64,000 nt of DNA from Brucella pseudintermedia (GTDB lineage Bacteria > Pseudomonadota > Alphaproteobacteria > Rhizobiales > Rhizobiaceae), in assembly GCF_008932435.1 (NCBI RefSeq), contig NZ_WBWE01000004.1:1-64000 (forward strand), given 5' to 3'. Under the pieces are notes generated by a model. The model searched no databases. It saw only the letters and a program-made list of their open reading frames with translations, and was not told the DNA's origin. Below are positions 44,127 through 54,439 of the stretch, in pieces. The first letter of the stretch is position 1; each line of letters starts with the position of its first letter. Made by a program: the position numbers and the translations under genes.

Positions 44127-47100
44127 ATGAGCTACTATGCGGATAATTCAGTTTATCAGGTCTGGGTGAACGGCGTTGCGCAGAATATTCGTTCCAACTT
44201 CGGAGCTGCCGACCCTTATTTCTATGGTGGGTTCCGGGCGGGTGGCGATGCTCGCGGTACGCTGGACAAGAACTGGAAGACTGGCCTCAATACGATTGTG
44301 GTGCAGGTGAAATCGGCCGGACCGACCGGCTTCATGGCTCAAATCAATTCAGAAGCCATCTGCCAGCCGAAGCTCACACTGCGCAAGGAAGTCATCAACG
44401 ATCAGAAGGGTACAGCGGTACCGACTGAATTCACGCTGCGCGCAACAGGCAAGGCTCCCCTCGCCAACTCCATTCAAGGCTTCATGGGCGATGCGGCTAT
44501 CACCAACGCATCGGTTCCGGCTGGTTCCTATGCATTGGCCGAGGACAACAAGCCCGGCTATCTCGCCAGCGCCTACAGCTGTTCGGTTGACGGCAGCGCT
44601 GCCCAGCCCTTGACCAACGGCGAGCTTGCGCTGGCAAACGGCCAGAATGCGATCTGCACCATCGTCAATGACGACCAGAATCCAAAACTGACGATCCAGA
44701 AAACCGGCACGCTGAATGACACTGACGGCGATGGCCTGATCGATGCGGGTGAAACGATCACCTATTCTTTCCGCATCGAAAACACCGGCGACGTTCCCCT
44801 GACGAATGTGACGGTAAAGGACTCGCTGCTGGATGCTGCCGGCATTTCGGTTACGCCGGGACCCCAGACGGTTCAACCGGGCGGGTCAGTAGTTTTCACC
44901 GCTACCTACACGCCGAACCAGACCGAGATCGATGCCGGGGTCGTGACGAATACGGCGACTGCTACCGGCACTCCTCCCTCGGGCGACCCAATCGAGAGCG
45001 ATCCCGACACGGCGAACGTGCCTCCGGACCGGACTCCGGGCCTCACCATCGAGAAGATTGGCACGCTGAACGACCTGGACGGCGACGGTCTGATCGATCC
45101 GGGCGAAACGATCACCTACGCGTTCGTCGTAACCAATACCGGCGCGGTGACGCTGAGCGGCGTCACGGTGGAGGATCCGCTGGTTGCCGTTGATGAAGCG
45201 CCGCAGACCCTCGCGCCGGGGGGCAAGTTCACCTTCCACGGCACCTACACACCGAGCCAGACGGACATCAACAGCGGCAATGTGGTTAATACCGCCACAG
45301 CCACCGGTACGCCGCCATCGGGCGAACCGTTTACAAGCGATCCCGATACGGTCACCGTGCCGCCTGACCAGACGCCGCGCCTCACCATCGACAAGACGGG
45401 CGTGCTGCAGGACCAGGACGGTGATGGGCTCGTGGATGCAGGCGAGCAGATCGTCTACAGCTTCCTCGTCAGGAACACGGGCAACGTAACGCTGACCGAT
45501 GTGACGGTGAATGATTCACTGCTCGCCGCGGAAGGCATTTCTGTAACTCCCGGACCGCAGACCTTGGCTCCCGGCGAAGAAGCAACCTTCACCGCAACCT
45601 ATACTGCATCGCAGGATAAAATCGATGCGGGCAGGGTAACGAACACGGCAACCGCGACCGGCACAACGCCTTCCGGTGCATCACACGAAAGCGCTCCCGA
45701 TACGGAAATCGTCCCGCCGGACCAGACACCGGGGCTGACGATCGACAAGAAAGGCACGCTCAACGATACGAATGGCAATAACCTCGTCGATCCGGGCGAG
45801 TCGATTACGTACACCTTTCTTGTCCGCAACAGTGGCGCGGTCACCCTTACGGATGTGACGGTGAATGATCCGATGCTTGCCAAGGCCGGTGTGGCGGTTA
45901 ACCCCGGCCCACAGACGCTTGCTCCAAACGGTTCGGTAACATTCTCGGTCACCTACACGCCGAGCCAGGACGAAATCGATTCCGGGCAGGTCACGAATAC
46001 GGCGACGGCCACCGGCAAGACGCCGACCGGCACCGCAGTTGAGAGTGAGCCAGACACGGAACTGGTGCCGCCTGCGCGGAATGCGGGGCTCACCATCAAG
46101 AAAACCGGCACGCTTGACGACAAGGATGGCGACGGCCTGATCGATCCTGATGAAACGATCCGTTATTCCTTCCTGGTGACCAATACGGGGGCGGTGACGC
46201 TGTCGAATGTTACCGTCAACGATTCAAAAGTGACGGTCATTGAAGGCCCGCAGACCCTCGCGCCGGGTGAAAGCTTCACTTTCACGGCGGCTCCCTATTT
46301 GTCTTCGACGCAGGAAATAGATGCTGGACGGGTGGAAAACACCGCCACCGCCAGCGGCGAAACGCCGACAGGGGATCCGGTTGAGAGCGATCCCGATACG
46401 GCTATCGTGCCGCCGGATCGCGCGGCCGGACTGTCGCTCGAAAAGACCGGCACGCTCAACGATCTCGACGGAGACAATCTCATCGATCTGGGTGAATCGA
46501 TCACCTACACCTTCATTATGCGCAATACCGGCAACGTAACACTGACCAATGTCACAGTGGACGACGCGATGCTGACGGGGGCAGGCGTTTCCCTGTCGCC
46601 GGGACCACAGACACTGGCGCCAGGCGGAACTGCGACTTTCACCGCGACCTATCAGCCGCAGCAGAGCGATATTGATGCCGGCATGGTGAGCAACACAGCG
46701 ACCGCCATGGGTAATAACCCAGACGGCGATCCAGTTGAGAGCGCGCCCGATACGGCGGTCGTCCCGCCAGACCGGACGCCGGGGCTCACCATCGACAAGA
46801 TCGGCACGCTTCAGGATCAGGATGGCGACGGGCTTGTCGATTTGGGCGAAACGATTTCCTACGCCTTCCTTGTGAAGAATACCGGCAACGTTACCTTGAA
46901 GGACGTCACGGTCGAGGACGCGATAGTAACGGTCATTGAGGGACCGCAGACGCTGGCACCCGGCGGCACATTCACCTTCCATGCCAACTATACGCCCGTT
47001 CAGGAAGAAATCGACGCTGGCCAGGTGGTCAATACTGCGACCGCTATCGGCACGCCGCCCTCCGGCCCGATCGTCAGGAGCGAACCCGACACCGAACTGG

Positions 47101-50100
47101 TGCCGCCGGACCTTGTGCCGGGATTGACAATCGACAAGCAAGGCGCGCTCAACGATAGCAACGGTAACGGTCTCCTCGATCTCGGCGAGACGATCAGCTA
47201 CAGCTTCCTTGTCCGCAATACGGGCTCGGTTACGCTGAAGAACGTCACGGTCAAAGATCCGCTTGTACAGGTTACCGAAGAACCGCAGACGCTCGGACCG
47301 CGCGGCACCTTCACGTTCCACGGTTCCTATACGCCGACACAGGCTGACATCGATGCGGGCAAGCTTGAAAATACCGCCACCGCTACCGGCGTGACGCCGT
47401 CCGGCGGTACGATCGAGAGCGCTCCGGACACGGTTATCATCACGGCTGATATTGCCCCCGGCCTGACGATCGACAAGCAGGGCGAGCTCAACGACCTCAA
47501 CGGCAACAACGTTGCCGACGCAGGTGAGCAGGTCACTTACACATTTACCGTGAAGAACACGGGCAAGGTGACGATGACCAATGTCGGTGTCGACGACCCG
47601 ATGCTGGCCAGAAATGGCGTGCGGATCAGCCCCGCCTCGGTCCAGACGCTCGCTCCGGGCGCGGAAGCCACCTTCACGGCTGTCTATACGGTGGTTCAGG
47701 CCGATGTTGATGGCGGCAAGGTCGAAAACAGCGCAACCGGCAAGGGCATGCCGCCAACGGGCGAACTCATAACCAGCCCGCCGGACACGGTTATCGTGCC
47801 GCCGGACCGGGCTCCGGGTCTTGAAATCCGCAAAACCGGTCTCCTCAACGATCAGGACGGAGACAACCTCGTCGATGAAGGGGAAACGATCACCTATACC
47901 TTCGTGGTCAAAAACACCGGCAAGGTGACGATGACTGACGTCAGCGTCGATGACCCGATGCTCGCCAGATACGGTGTGGCGATCAGCCCGGCATCGGTTG
48001 CAACTCTCGCTCCGGGTGCCGAGGCGACTTTCACTGCCACCTACACCGCCGTTCAGGCAGATATCGATGGCGGCAAGGTAGAAAATACCGCTACCGGCAC
48101 CGGTACGCCGCCCACGGGTGATCCCATTGTCAGCCCGCCGGACACGGTTATCGTACCGCCGGATCAGACAAGCGGCATGACGATTGAGAAAACCGGTACG
48201 CTCAACGACAAGGACGGCGACGGCCTTCTCGATCAGGGCGAAACGATCAGCTACTCGTTCCTTGTTCGCAATACGGGCAATGTCACGCTGACCAATGTCA
48301 CGGTGAACGATCCGCTGCTGGCCAATGCCGGCATCGCAGTGTCGCCGGGACCGCAGACGCTTGCACCCGGCGGAACCGCAACTTTCACGGCAACTTATCA
48401 GCCAACGCAGGCTGATATCGATGCAGGCAAGGTTGAGAATACTGCGACCGGCACGGGCACGCCGCCGACGGGCGAACCCATTGTCAGCCCGCCGGACACG
48501 GTTCTCGTGCCGCCGGACCAGACGAGCGGCATAACGATCGAGAAGACCGGTACGCTCAACGACAAGGACGGCGACGGCCTTCTCGATCAGGACGAAACGA
48601 TCAGCTACTCGTTCCTTGTCCGCAATACGGGCAATGTCACACTGACCAACGTCACGGTGAACGATCCGCTGCTGGCCAATGCAGGCATCGCAGTGTCGCC
48701 GGGGCCGCAGACGCTTGCACCCGGTGCGAGTGTAACATTCACGGCGACCTACCAGCCGACGCAGGCCGAAATCGATGCAGGCAAGGTTGAGAATACTGCG
48801 ACCGGTACGGGTACGCCTCCCACTGGCGTACCCATCGTCAGCCCGCCGGATACGGTCGTGGTGCCGCCGGACGAAACGGCGAGCATGACCATCGACAAGG
48901 AGGGGGAGCTGGATGACCGCAACGGGAACGGCCTGATCGATCCAGGTGAATCGATTGCCTACACCTTTGTCGTGAAGAACACAGGCGCCGTAACCTTGTC
49001 GAATGTTGCTGTAGACGACCCGCTGCTGGCCAATGCGGGCGTTGCTATCGAGCCAGCGTCCGTTGCGTCGCTTGCGCCCGGTGCCGAGGCGACCTTCAGG
49101 GCGACGTATCAGCCGACGCAGGCCGATATCGAGGCCGGTGCTGTCATCAATACGGCAACCGGCACCGGCACGCCGCCAACGGGCGTGCCGGTCGTCAGCC
49201 CGCCAGACAAGGTCGTGGTGCCGCCGGTGGAGCTGTCTCGACTTGAGATCGAGAAAACCGGCAAGTTCAACGATAACGACAATAATGGCTATGCAAGCCT
49301 GGGTGACACGATCACCTACAGCTTCAAGATCACCAATACCGGCGGTCAGGTTCTCCAGAACGTCTCTCCGGTGGATGAAGGCCCGACCTTCAATGGCAAG
49401 ACAGCGTCAGGGAAACTGTCAGCCTACACGCCTGCAAGCGTGACGCTGCAGCCCCACGGCGTACAGGTTTTCACCGCAACCTATGCTCTGACACAGGAGG
49501 ATATCGACAACGCTGCCGGTGTAACGGATGGCATGGTGAATTCGGCCACCGTTCAGGGAACGGTGGAAGGCGGCGGCTCGGTGCCGTCGACCACATCCAC
49601 ATCCAATATCACCATTCCTCCAGCGAAGCCTGCCGATATAACCATCATCAAGCAGGCCGGTCTGCGACAGATCAAGCGCGGCGAGAAGGCGCCGTTCACG
49701 ATCCGGGTGACCAATCACTCGACCGGGAATGCCGGCTTGGTAAGTGTCACCGACCTCATGCCATCCGGCTTCCGCTATGTCGACGGTTCAGCAACCGTGG
49801 ATGGAGTGGCTGTGACGCCAGTCATAAACGGCCAGCGGGTGCGCTTCGACAATGTGGTGCTGGGACCCAACACCGAAGTGGTCATCAGGTTGCAGATGCT
49901 GGCTCTCAGCTCGGCAGGGCCGGGCAAGCACACCAACAAGGCGACCGTAACCGGGCTCGACGGCAATCGTCTGGCCCCCGAAGCGCGCGCCGATATCGAG
50001 ATCGCCATCGAGCCGGTGTTCGATTGCGGTGACATCGTCGGCAAGGTGTTCGATGACCTCAACCGCAACGGCTATCAGGATGATGGTGAGCCGGGCCTGC

Positions 50101-50597
50101 CGGGCGTGCGTATCGCAACGGTGCGCGGTTCGCTGGTGACGACAGACAAGCACGGGCGCTTCCATGTTGCCTGTGCGGACCTTCCGGATAACCGGATCGG
50201 CTCCAACTTCATCATGAAGCTCGATACCCGCACGCTGCCTGCCGGTTACCGGCTGACAACGGAGAACCCGCGCGTCATCAGGCTCACCGCCGGCAAGATG
50301 TCGAAGCTCAATTTCGGTGCTTCGATTGGCCGCGTGGTCCGTCTCGACCTGACGGATGCCGCATTCGAGCCAGCTACCGCAACCCTGAAACCGAAGTGGC
50401 AGAAGGGCATCGACCGCCTGATCGAAGCGCTTGAGAGCGAACCTTCAACGCTACGCATCGGCTACGGCGCTGCGTCGGACGCCAAGCTTGCCCGCAAGCG
50501 GATCGAAGCTATCGAAAAGGATATTGCCGAAAGATGGAAATCGGTCAGGGGCAGATACGAATTGACGATTGAGACCCGTGTGGAGGCAGGTCAATGA
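44127..50597 (+). CDS. C-terminal part of the giant DUF11-repeat surface protein
   Basis: The listed ATG has no ribosome site; sensible protein sequence continues upstream in this frame to the C7 tract, so this is the rest of the gene from 42152. Order in the joined protein: jelly-roll-like domain (about 550-730), a prealbumin-like domain (about 740-844), 13 tandem DUF11-like units (845-2361), two divergent units (to about 2625), an SdrD B-like domain (GKVFDDLNRNGYQDDGEPG, near 2635) and a degenerate OmpA-like end (about 2720-2814; TLKPKWQKGIDRLIEALES). It is secreted or surface-bound, and likely adhesive or structural. Its stop overlaps the next start (ATGA), so it is coupled to the barrel gene. 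Confidence 0.85.
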   Translation: MSYYADNSVYQVWVNGVAQNIRSNFGAADPYFYGGFRAGGDARGTLDKNWKTGLNTIVVQVKSAGPTGFMAQINSEAICQPKLTLRKEVINDQKGTAVPTEFTLRATGKAPLANSIQGFMGDAAITNASVPAGSYALAEDNKPGYLASAYSCSVDGSAAQPLTNGELALANGQNAICTIVNDDQNPKLTIQKTGTLNDTDGDGLIDAGETITYSFRIENTGDVPLTNVTVKDSLLDAAGISVTPGPQTVQPGGSVVFTATYTPNQTEIDAGVVTNTATATGTPPSGDPIESDPDTANVPPDRTPGLTIEKIGTLNDLDGDGLIDPGETITYAFVVTNTGAVTLSGVTVEDPLVAVDEAPQTLAPGGKFTFHGTYTPSQTDINSGNVVNTATATGTPPSGEPFTSDPDTVTVPPDQTPRLTIDKTGVLQDQDGDGLVDAGEQIVYSFLVRNTGNVTLTDVTVNDSLLAAEGISVTPGPQTLAPGEEATFTATYTASQDKIDAGRVTNTATATGTTPSGASHESAPDTEIVPPDQTPGLTIDKKGTLNDTNGNNLVDPGESITYTFLVRNSGAVTLTDVTVNDPMLAKAGVAVNPGPQTLAPNGSVTFSVTYTPSQDEIDSGQVTNTATATGKTPTGTAVESEPDTELVPPARNAGLTIKKTGTLDDKDGDGLIDPDETIRYSFLVTNTGAVTLSNVTVNDSKVTVIEGPQTLAPGESFTFTAAPYLSSTQEIDAGRVENTATASGETPTGDPVESDPDTAIVPPDRAAGLSLEKTGTLNDLDGDNLIDLGESITYTFIMRNTGNVTLTNVTVDDAMLTGAGVSLSPGPQTLAPGGTATFTATYQPQQSDIDAGMVSNTATAMGNNPDGDPVESAPDTAVVPPDRTPGLTIDKIGTLQDQDGDGLVDLGETISYAFLVKNTGNVTLKDVTVEDAIVTVIEGPQTLAPGGTFTFHANYTPVQEEIDAGQVVNTATAIGTPPSGPIVRSEPDTELVPPDLVPGLTIDKQGALNDSNGNGLLDLGETISYSFLVRNTGSVTLKNVTVKDPLVQVTEEPQTLGPRGTFTFHGSYTPTQADIDAGKLENTATATGVTPSGGTIESAPDTVIITADIAPGLTIDKQGELNDLNGNNVADAGEQVTYTFTVKNTGKVTMTNVGVDDPMLARNGVRISPASVQTLAPGAEATFTAVYTVVQADVDGGKVENSATGKGMPPTGELITSPPDTVIVPPDRAPGLEIRKTGLLNDQDGDNLVDEGETITYTFVVKNTGKVTMTDVSVDDPMLARYGVAISPASVATLAPGAEATFTATYTAVQADIDGGKVENTATGTGTPPTGDPIVSPPDTVIVPPDQTSGMTIEKTGTLNDKDGDGLLDQGETISYSFLVRNTGNVTLTNVTVNDPLLANAGIAVSPGPQTLAPGGTATFTATYQPTQADIDAGKVENTATGTGTPPTGEPIVSPPDTVLVPPDQTSGITIEKTGTLNDKDGDGLLDQDETISYSFLVRNTGNVTLTNVTVNDPLLANAGIAVSPGPQTLAPGASVTFTATYQPTQAEIDAGKVENTATGTGTPPTGVPIVSPPDTVVVPPDETASMTIDKEGELDDRNGNGLIDPGESIAYTFVVKNTGAVTLSNVAVDDPLLANAGVAIEPASVASLAPGAEATFRATYQPTQADIEAGAVINTATGTGTPPTGVPVVSPPDKVVVPPVELSRLEIEKTGKFNDNDNNGYASLGDTITYSFKITNTGGQVLQNVSPVDEGPTFNGKTASGKLSAYTPASVTLQPHGVQVFTATYALTQEDIDNAAGVTDGMVNSATVQGTVEGGGSVPSTTSTSNITIPPAKPADITIIKQAGLRQIKRGEKAPFTIRVTNHSTGNAGLVSVTDLMPSGFRYVDGSATVDGVAVTPVINGQRVRFDNVVLGPNTEVVIRLQMLALSSAGPGKHTNKATVTGLDGNRLAPEARADIEIAIEPVFDCGDIVGKVFDDLNRNGYQDDGEPGLPGVRIATVRGSLVTTDKHGRFHVACADLPDNRIGSNFIMKLDTRTLPAGYRLTTENPRVIRLTAGKMSKLNFGASIGRVVRLDLTDAAFEPATATLKPKWQKGIDRLIEALESEPSTLRIGYGAASDAKLARKRIEAIEKDIAERWKSVRGRYELTIETRVEAGQ
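44685..49238 (+). repeat. Thirteen tandem coding repeats of 339-357 bp
   Basis: Units start at 44685, 45039, 45378, 45732, 46086, 46428, 46782, 47121, 47460, 47817, 48174, 48528 and 48882. Each begins like GLTIEKTGTLND, then a DxDGDGLxDxGE segment resembling calcium-binding loops, then NTGNVTL, PQTLAPG, NTATATGTPP and a VPPD linker. Units 11 and 12 are nearly identical in DNA, so copy number could change by recombination. A 14th, divergent unit starts at 49239. Confidence 0.93.
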
Positions 50598-53500
50598 AAA
50601 CGATTTTCCTGGCTTCATACAACCTCTCGCACGTCATTCGCCGCAAGCGCAGCCTGCTTCTTGCGGGCTGCGTGCTCGCCGTAACGAATGCAGCCATGCC
50701 CGATGCGTTTGCGGAAGACCGCCTGCGCGGAAAGGTTTTGGACAATAGTGCGGTTGCCAAAACGCGGATTGCGCCGAACACGGAAGCCGAAAGCCCCGAC
50801 GAGGCAGGGGATCTTCCGTTTTCCATCAGTGTTGACGGTGAAACTCTGGCAGAATCCGGCAAGCCGAAGCCTGCCAGTGGCAAATCCGACCGGCAGCGCC
50901 GGACCGATGTCGGGCTTGCCGCAGTCGATATTCAGGTCAAGTTTGACGGGCTTGATGCGCGCCCGATCCTCAACGTTTCGACAAATCCGGTTCGCCGGGC
51001 CTACAAGGCTGGCGAAGCCGTGCGCTTTCTCGCCACCGCGAATTATCCGGCTTTCATTTCCCGCTCGGAAATCCGCGTCTTCGAAACGGACAAGACCCTG
51101 AGGGAAGAACCGGCAGCGGTCATTCCGGTCACCATCAACGGCGAGGCGGAATGGATGATGCCGGAGACCGAAAACGAAAAGACTCGGTTCAAATATATTC
51201 TGCGCGTCTATGACAAGGACGGCCGCTTCGACGAAACCCTGCCGCGCTCCATTGCCCGTACAGACAAGGAATTGCCGAAGGAAAGCATCAAGCTTACGGA
51301 AGCGCCCGCACCGGGCATGGGCGAGGACAATACCGGCACGCGCAACATCAATGTCGTTGGCGGCGCGGTGACGGTTTATGGTCGCAACGTGCCGGAAGGC
51401 TATCAGGTGAAAGCGCTGGATGGCATCGTTCCGCTGGATAAGAACCAGTCCTTTGTCGTGCAGCGCATCCTGCCGCCCGGCGAACAGGACGTGGATGTGG
51501 CTGTGCTCGGTCAGGAAAAGGGCAGCGCCCTCGACTTCAGCCGTCAGATCAATATTCCGGACAATGACTGGTTTTATGTCGGCCTTGCCGATCTCACCGT
51601 CGGCAAGCGTATGGGCGATAACGGGATCGAGGATGTGCGTCCCGGTGAATATGACGAAGTTTATACCAAAGGGCGGCTTGCCTTTTATGTGAAGGGCAAG
51701 ATCAAGGGGAAATATCTCCTCACCGCGGCAGCGGACAGTCGCGAAGGCGAGATCAAGGACATGTTCCGTGGACTCGATGATCGCGATCCGCGCAGCCTGT
51801 TGCGGCGTATCGATCCGGATGCCTACTATCCTGTCTATGGCGACGACTCGACCGTTCTGGAAGATGCGCCCACGAATGGGAAGTTCTATGTGCGGCTGGA
51901 TCGCGGGCCAAGCCATGTGATGTGGGGCAATTACAAAGCCTCCATCAAGGGCACCGAGTTCATGCGTTCGGAGCGGGGACTTTACGGTGCGAACGCTGTT
52001 TATAATTCCGAAGAAGTGACATCCTTCGGCGAGCGCAAGACGGAAGTGAATGTCTATGCGGCCCAGCCGGACACGCTGCCGCAACGCGATGAGTTTCTGG
52101 GTACTGGCGGTTCTGCCTATTTCCTGAAGCGTCAGGATATCACCACCGGGTCCGAAACGCTGACCGTGGAGGTACGCGATCAGGTAACAGGTGAGGTCAA
52201 GGAACGCAGGACCCTCATCTATGGAGAGGATTACACGCTCGACTACCTGCAGGGCGTCGTCATTCTCAAGCGTCCGTTGTCTTCTTCGACAGGAACGGGC
52301 GGCGCTATCCGCGAGGGCGCACTGGGCGGCAACAGGATTTATCTGATCGCGCAGTACGAATTTACGCCGGCTATCGGCGAAGTGGATGGTTATGTCTATG
52401 GCGGCCGGGCGCAGCACTGGTTCGACGAAAAGGTGCGTGTCGGCGTCACCGGCATGAATGAAACGACCGGGGAGGCCAACCAGCAGGCGGTCGGCGCCGA
52501 TGTCGTTATCCGTCACTCCGAAAAAACATTCCTTGAAGCCGAGGTTTCCCACTCGAAGGGGCCGGGTTTTGGTCTGTCAAGGTCGACTGACGGCGGGCTC
52601 ACCTTGAGCGACGTCGCGACCACCGGCACGCGCGACCGCGCGGCGATGGCTTGGCGAACAAGGGGCCAGGTCGATCTGGAAGACATTGTCCAAGGCGGCG
52701 TCAAAGGCACTGTCGGCGGATACTACGGTGAGAAACAAGCTGGCTTTTCAACCCTTGCCGAACAGGTGATCGTGGATGAACGCATATGGGGCGTCAATGC
52801 GAACCTCGATCTGACAAAGGATACCAGCCTCAAGCTGACCTATGATGATTACGTGGAAGGACGGGATTACGACGAGTTCTATCAGCGTGAAACCGGTGGC
52901 CGCACCAAGCGCAAAGGCGAGGCGACGGTCAGCCACCAGTTTGATGATTACTGGAAAGCGTCCTTCGGCGTTTCCTATACGGAATTGCGCTCCCCCATCG
53001 CAGTCTATTCCGGCAAGCGCGGCTATGACGGTGAAAGGCTCGATGCCGGCGTCCGGCTCGATTATGCGCCCGATGCCGACCATAAATACTATGTTTTCGG
53101 GCAGGGAACCCTCTCGCGGGATGGCGACGTCCGCCGCAACGACCGGCTGGGTGTCGGAACGAAATATCAACTGACTGAAAAGGTCGGCCTGGAAGGAGAG
53201 ATATCCTACGGCAACAGCGGTTTGGGCGGACTGGCGGCAATCACCTATTCGCCGACGGCCTCCGACAACTATTATTTCGGCTACCGTCTCGATCCGGACC
53301 GCGCCTTCGATCTCGACCGTAGCTATGATCTTGATGGTGTGGACAAGGGAACTTTTGTGCTCGGCATGCGCCGCAAGCTCGATGACACGCTGTCGACCTA
53401 TGCGGAAAACAACTACGACCTGTTCGGTCGCCGCATGTCGCTCACCAAGACCTATGGCGTGATCTATACGCCGGATAAGGTCTGGACCGTGGACGGCGGT

Positions 53501-54340
53501 TTCGAGGCAGGTTCGGTGGAAGACGATACGGTTGATCCCGACACTGGAGCGGAACGGTCCAATTTCGACCGTAAGGCTGTCTCGCTTTCGGTCGGTTACA
53601 AGGATGAGGAGCAAGGCATCAATGCCCGCATCCGCGGCGAGGCCCGCTTCGAGGATTCTGACGACGGAAGCCGTGACCGCAACACCTATCTGTTCGCAAC
53701 GGGTCTTTCGTGGAAGACAAGCGAGGACTGGCGCCTGCTGGTCAATGTGGACGCCGTGCTGTCGGATTCTTCCGAAGACGGTTCCTTCCGCGACGGCAAT
53801 TACGTCGATGCTTCAATCGGCTATGCCTACCGGCCCGTGGACAACGATCGGCTGAATGCGCTGTTCAAATATGCGTGGGTCTACGATCTGCCCGGCGAAA
53901 ATCAGGTCAGCGCCATAACCGGCGATGAATACGGTCCGGCCCAGCGCAGTCATATTGTCTCGGCCGACTTCACCTATGACCTGATGCCGTGGCTGTCTGT
54001 CGGCGGCAAATACGGCATGCGCTATGGTCAGGTGAGGGAACGCCAGATGGAGGATGATCGCAAGGAATTTTCCGACTGGTATACGTCGTCAGCCCATCTC
54101 GGCATCGTGCGAGCCGATCTTCATGTCGTGAAGAACTGGGATGCGCTGGTCGAAGGCAGGGTCCTGCACATGCCGGAAGCGAAGACCACCGACTACGGTG
54201 CTCTGCTGGCCGTCTACCGTCATGTCGGCGAGAACTTCAAGGTTGGCGCAGGCTACAATTTTGGAGCTTTCTCCGACGATCTGCGGGATTTGACCCTCAA
54301 TGATCGTGGCGTGTTCCTGAATGTTATCGGGAAATTCTAG
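50594..54340 (+). CDS. Large outer-membrane beta-barrel protein paired with the giant repeat protein
   Basis: A 1248-aa protein with a signal peptide (about 1-41, MKTIFLASYN to PDAFA). The first part (about 100-330) is rich in Ig-like beta segments (VDIQVKFDGLDARPILNVS). From about residue 330 there are many alternating strands with aromatic girdles (YYFGYRLDPDRAFDLDRSYD, FKVGAGYNFGAF), and it ends VFLNVIGKF with the terminal phenylalanine of Bam-assembled barrels. It has no TonB box or plug domain that I can see, so it is not a standard TonB receptor. GGAGG precedes the ATG, which overlaps the upstream stop. It probably exports, anchors or displays the partner protein; this is inferred from coupling and topology. 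Confidence 0.82.
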   Translation: MKTIFLASYNLSHVIRRKRSLLLAGCVLAVTNAAMPDAFAEDRLRGKVLDNSAVAKTRIAPNTEAESPDEAGDLPFSISVDGETLAESGKPKPASGKSDRQRRTDVGLAAVDIQVKFDGLDARPILNVSTNPVRRAYKAGEAVRFLATANYPAFISRSEIRVFETDKTLREEPAAVIPVTINGEAEWMMPETENEKTRFKYILRVYDKDGRFDETLPRSIARTDKELPKESIKLTEAPAPGMGEDNTGTRNINVVGGAVTVYGRNVPEGYQVKALDGIVPLDKNQSFVVQRILPPGEQDVDVAVLGQEKGSALDFSRQINIPDNDWFYVGLADLTVGKRMGDNGIEDVRPGEYDEVYTKGRLAFYVKGKIKGKYLLTAAADSREGEIKDMFRGLDDRDPRSLLRRIDPDAYYPVYGDDSTVLEDAPTNGKFYVRLDRGPSHVMWGNYKASIKGTEFMRSERGLYGANAVYNSEEVTSFGERKTEVNVYAAQPDTLPQRDEFLGTGGSAYFLKRQDITTGSETLTVEVRDQVTGEVKERRTLIYGEDYTLDYLQGVVILKRPLSSSTGTGGAIREGALGGNRIYLIAQYEFTPAIGEVDGYVYGGRAQHWFDEKVRVGVTGMNETTGEANQQAVGADVVIRHSEKTFLEAEVSHSKGPGFGLSRSTDGGLTLSDVATTGTRDRAAMAWRTRGQVDLEDIVQGGVKGTVGGYYGEKQAGFSTLAEQVIVDERIWGVNANLDLTKDTSLKLTYDDYVEGRDYDEFYQRETGGRTKRKGEATVSHQFDDYWKASFGVSYTELRSPIAVYSGKRGYDGERLDAGVRLDYAPDADHKYYVFGQGTLSRDGDVRRNDRLGVGTKYQLTEKVGLEGEISYGNSGLGGLAAITYSPTASDNYYFGYRLDPDRAFDLDRSYDLDGVDKGTFVLGMRRKLDDTLSTYAENNYDLFGRRMSLTKTYGVIYTPDKVWTVDGGFEAGSVEDDTVDPDTGAERSNFDRKAVSLSVGYKDEEQGINARIRGEARFEDSDDGSRDRNTYLFATGLSWKTSEDWRLLVNVDAVLSDSSEDGSFRDGNYVDASIGYAYRPVDNDRLNALFKYAWVYDLPGENQVSAITGDEYGPAQRSHIVSADFTYDLMPWLSVGGKYGMRYGQVRERQMEDDRKEFSDWYTSSAHLGIVRADLHVVKNWDALVEGRVLHMPEAKTTDYGALLAVYRHVGENFKVGAGYNFGAFSDDLRDLTLNDRGVFLNVIGKF

Positions 54341-54358
54341 AGCGGTTCCGGTCCGTAT

Positions 54359-54433
54359 TTCCGGGCGAATTTGCCCGGAATGCTCAAAGAATCCCGCCTG
54401 CATTGGCGAAAACGTGTTTGCCTCGTTTTCGCC
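54359..54433. terminator. Two hairpins between convergent genes
   Basis: TTCCGGGC (54359-54366) pairs with 54373-54380, and GGCGAAAACG (54405-54414) pairs with 54424-54433, both perfectly. They lie between the barrel gene and the LacI-type gene, and probably act as a bidirectional terminator. The flanking AGAGCGGTTCCGG resembles common Brucellaceae intergenic repeats. Confidence 0.6.
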
Positions 54434-54439
54434 TGGAGC

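Noticed and set aside
44127-44129. Independent start of the 2156-aa frame
   Set aside because: No ribosome site, and sensible sequence continues upstream in frame to the C7 tract. It is the rest of a broken gene.
46224-47321. Minus-strand open frame across the repeats
   Set aside because: Periodic antisense shadow of the DUF11 repeat array.
44685-49238. Tandem repeats as a CRISPR array or satellite
   Set aside because: Units are 339-357 bp, in frame and coding, with no short-repeat/spacer pattern.
50615-52552. Minus-strand open frame of 645 aa
   Set aside because: Antisense to the barrel gene; no family resemblance and no ribosome site.
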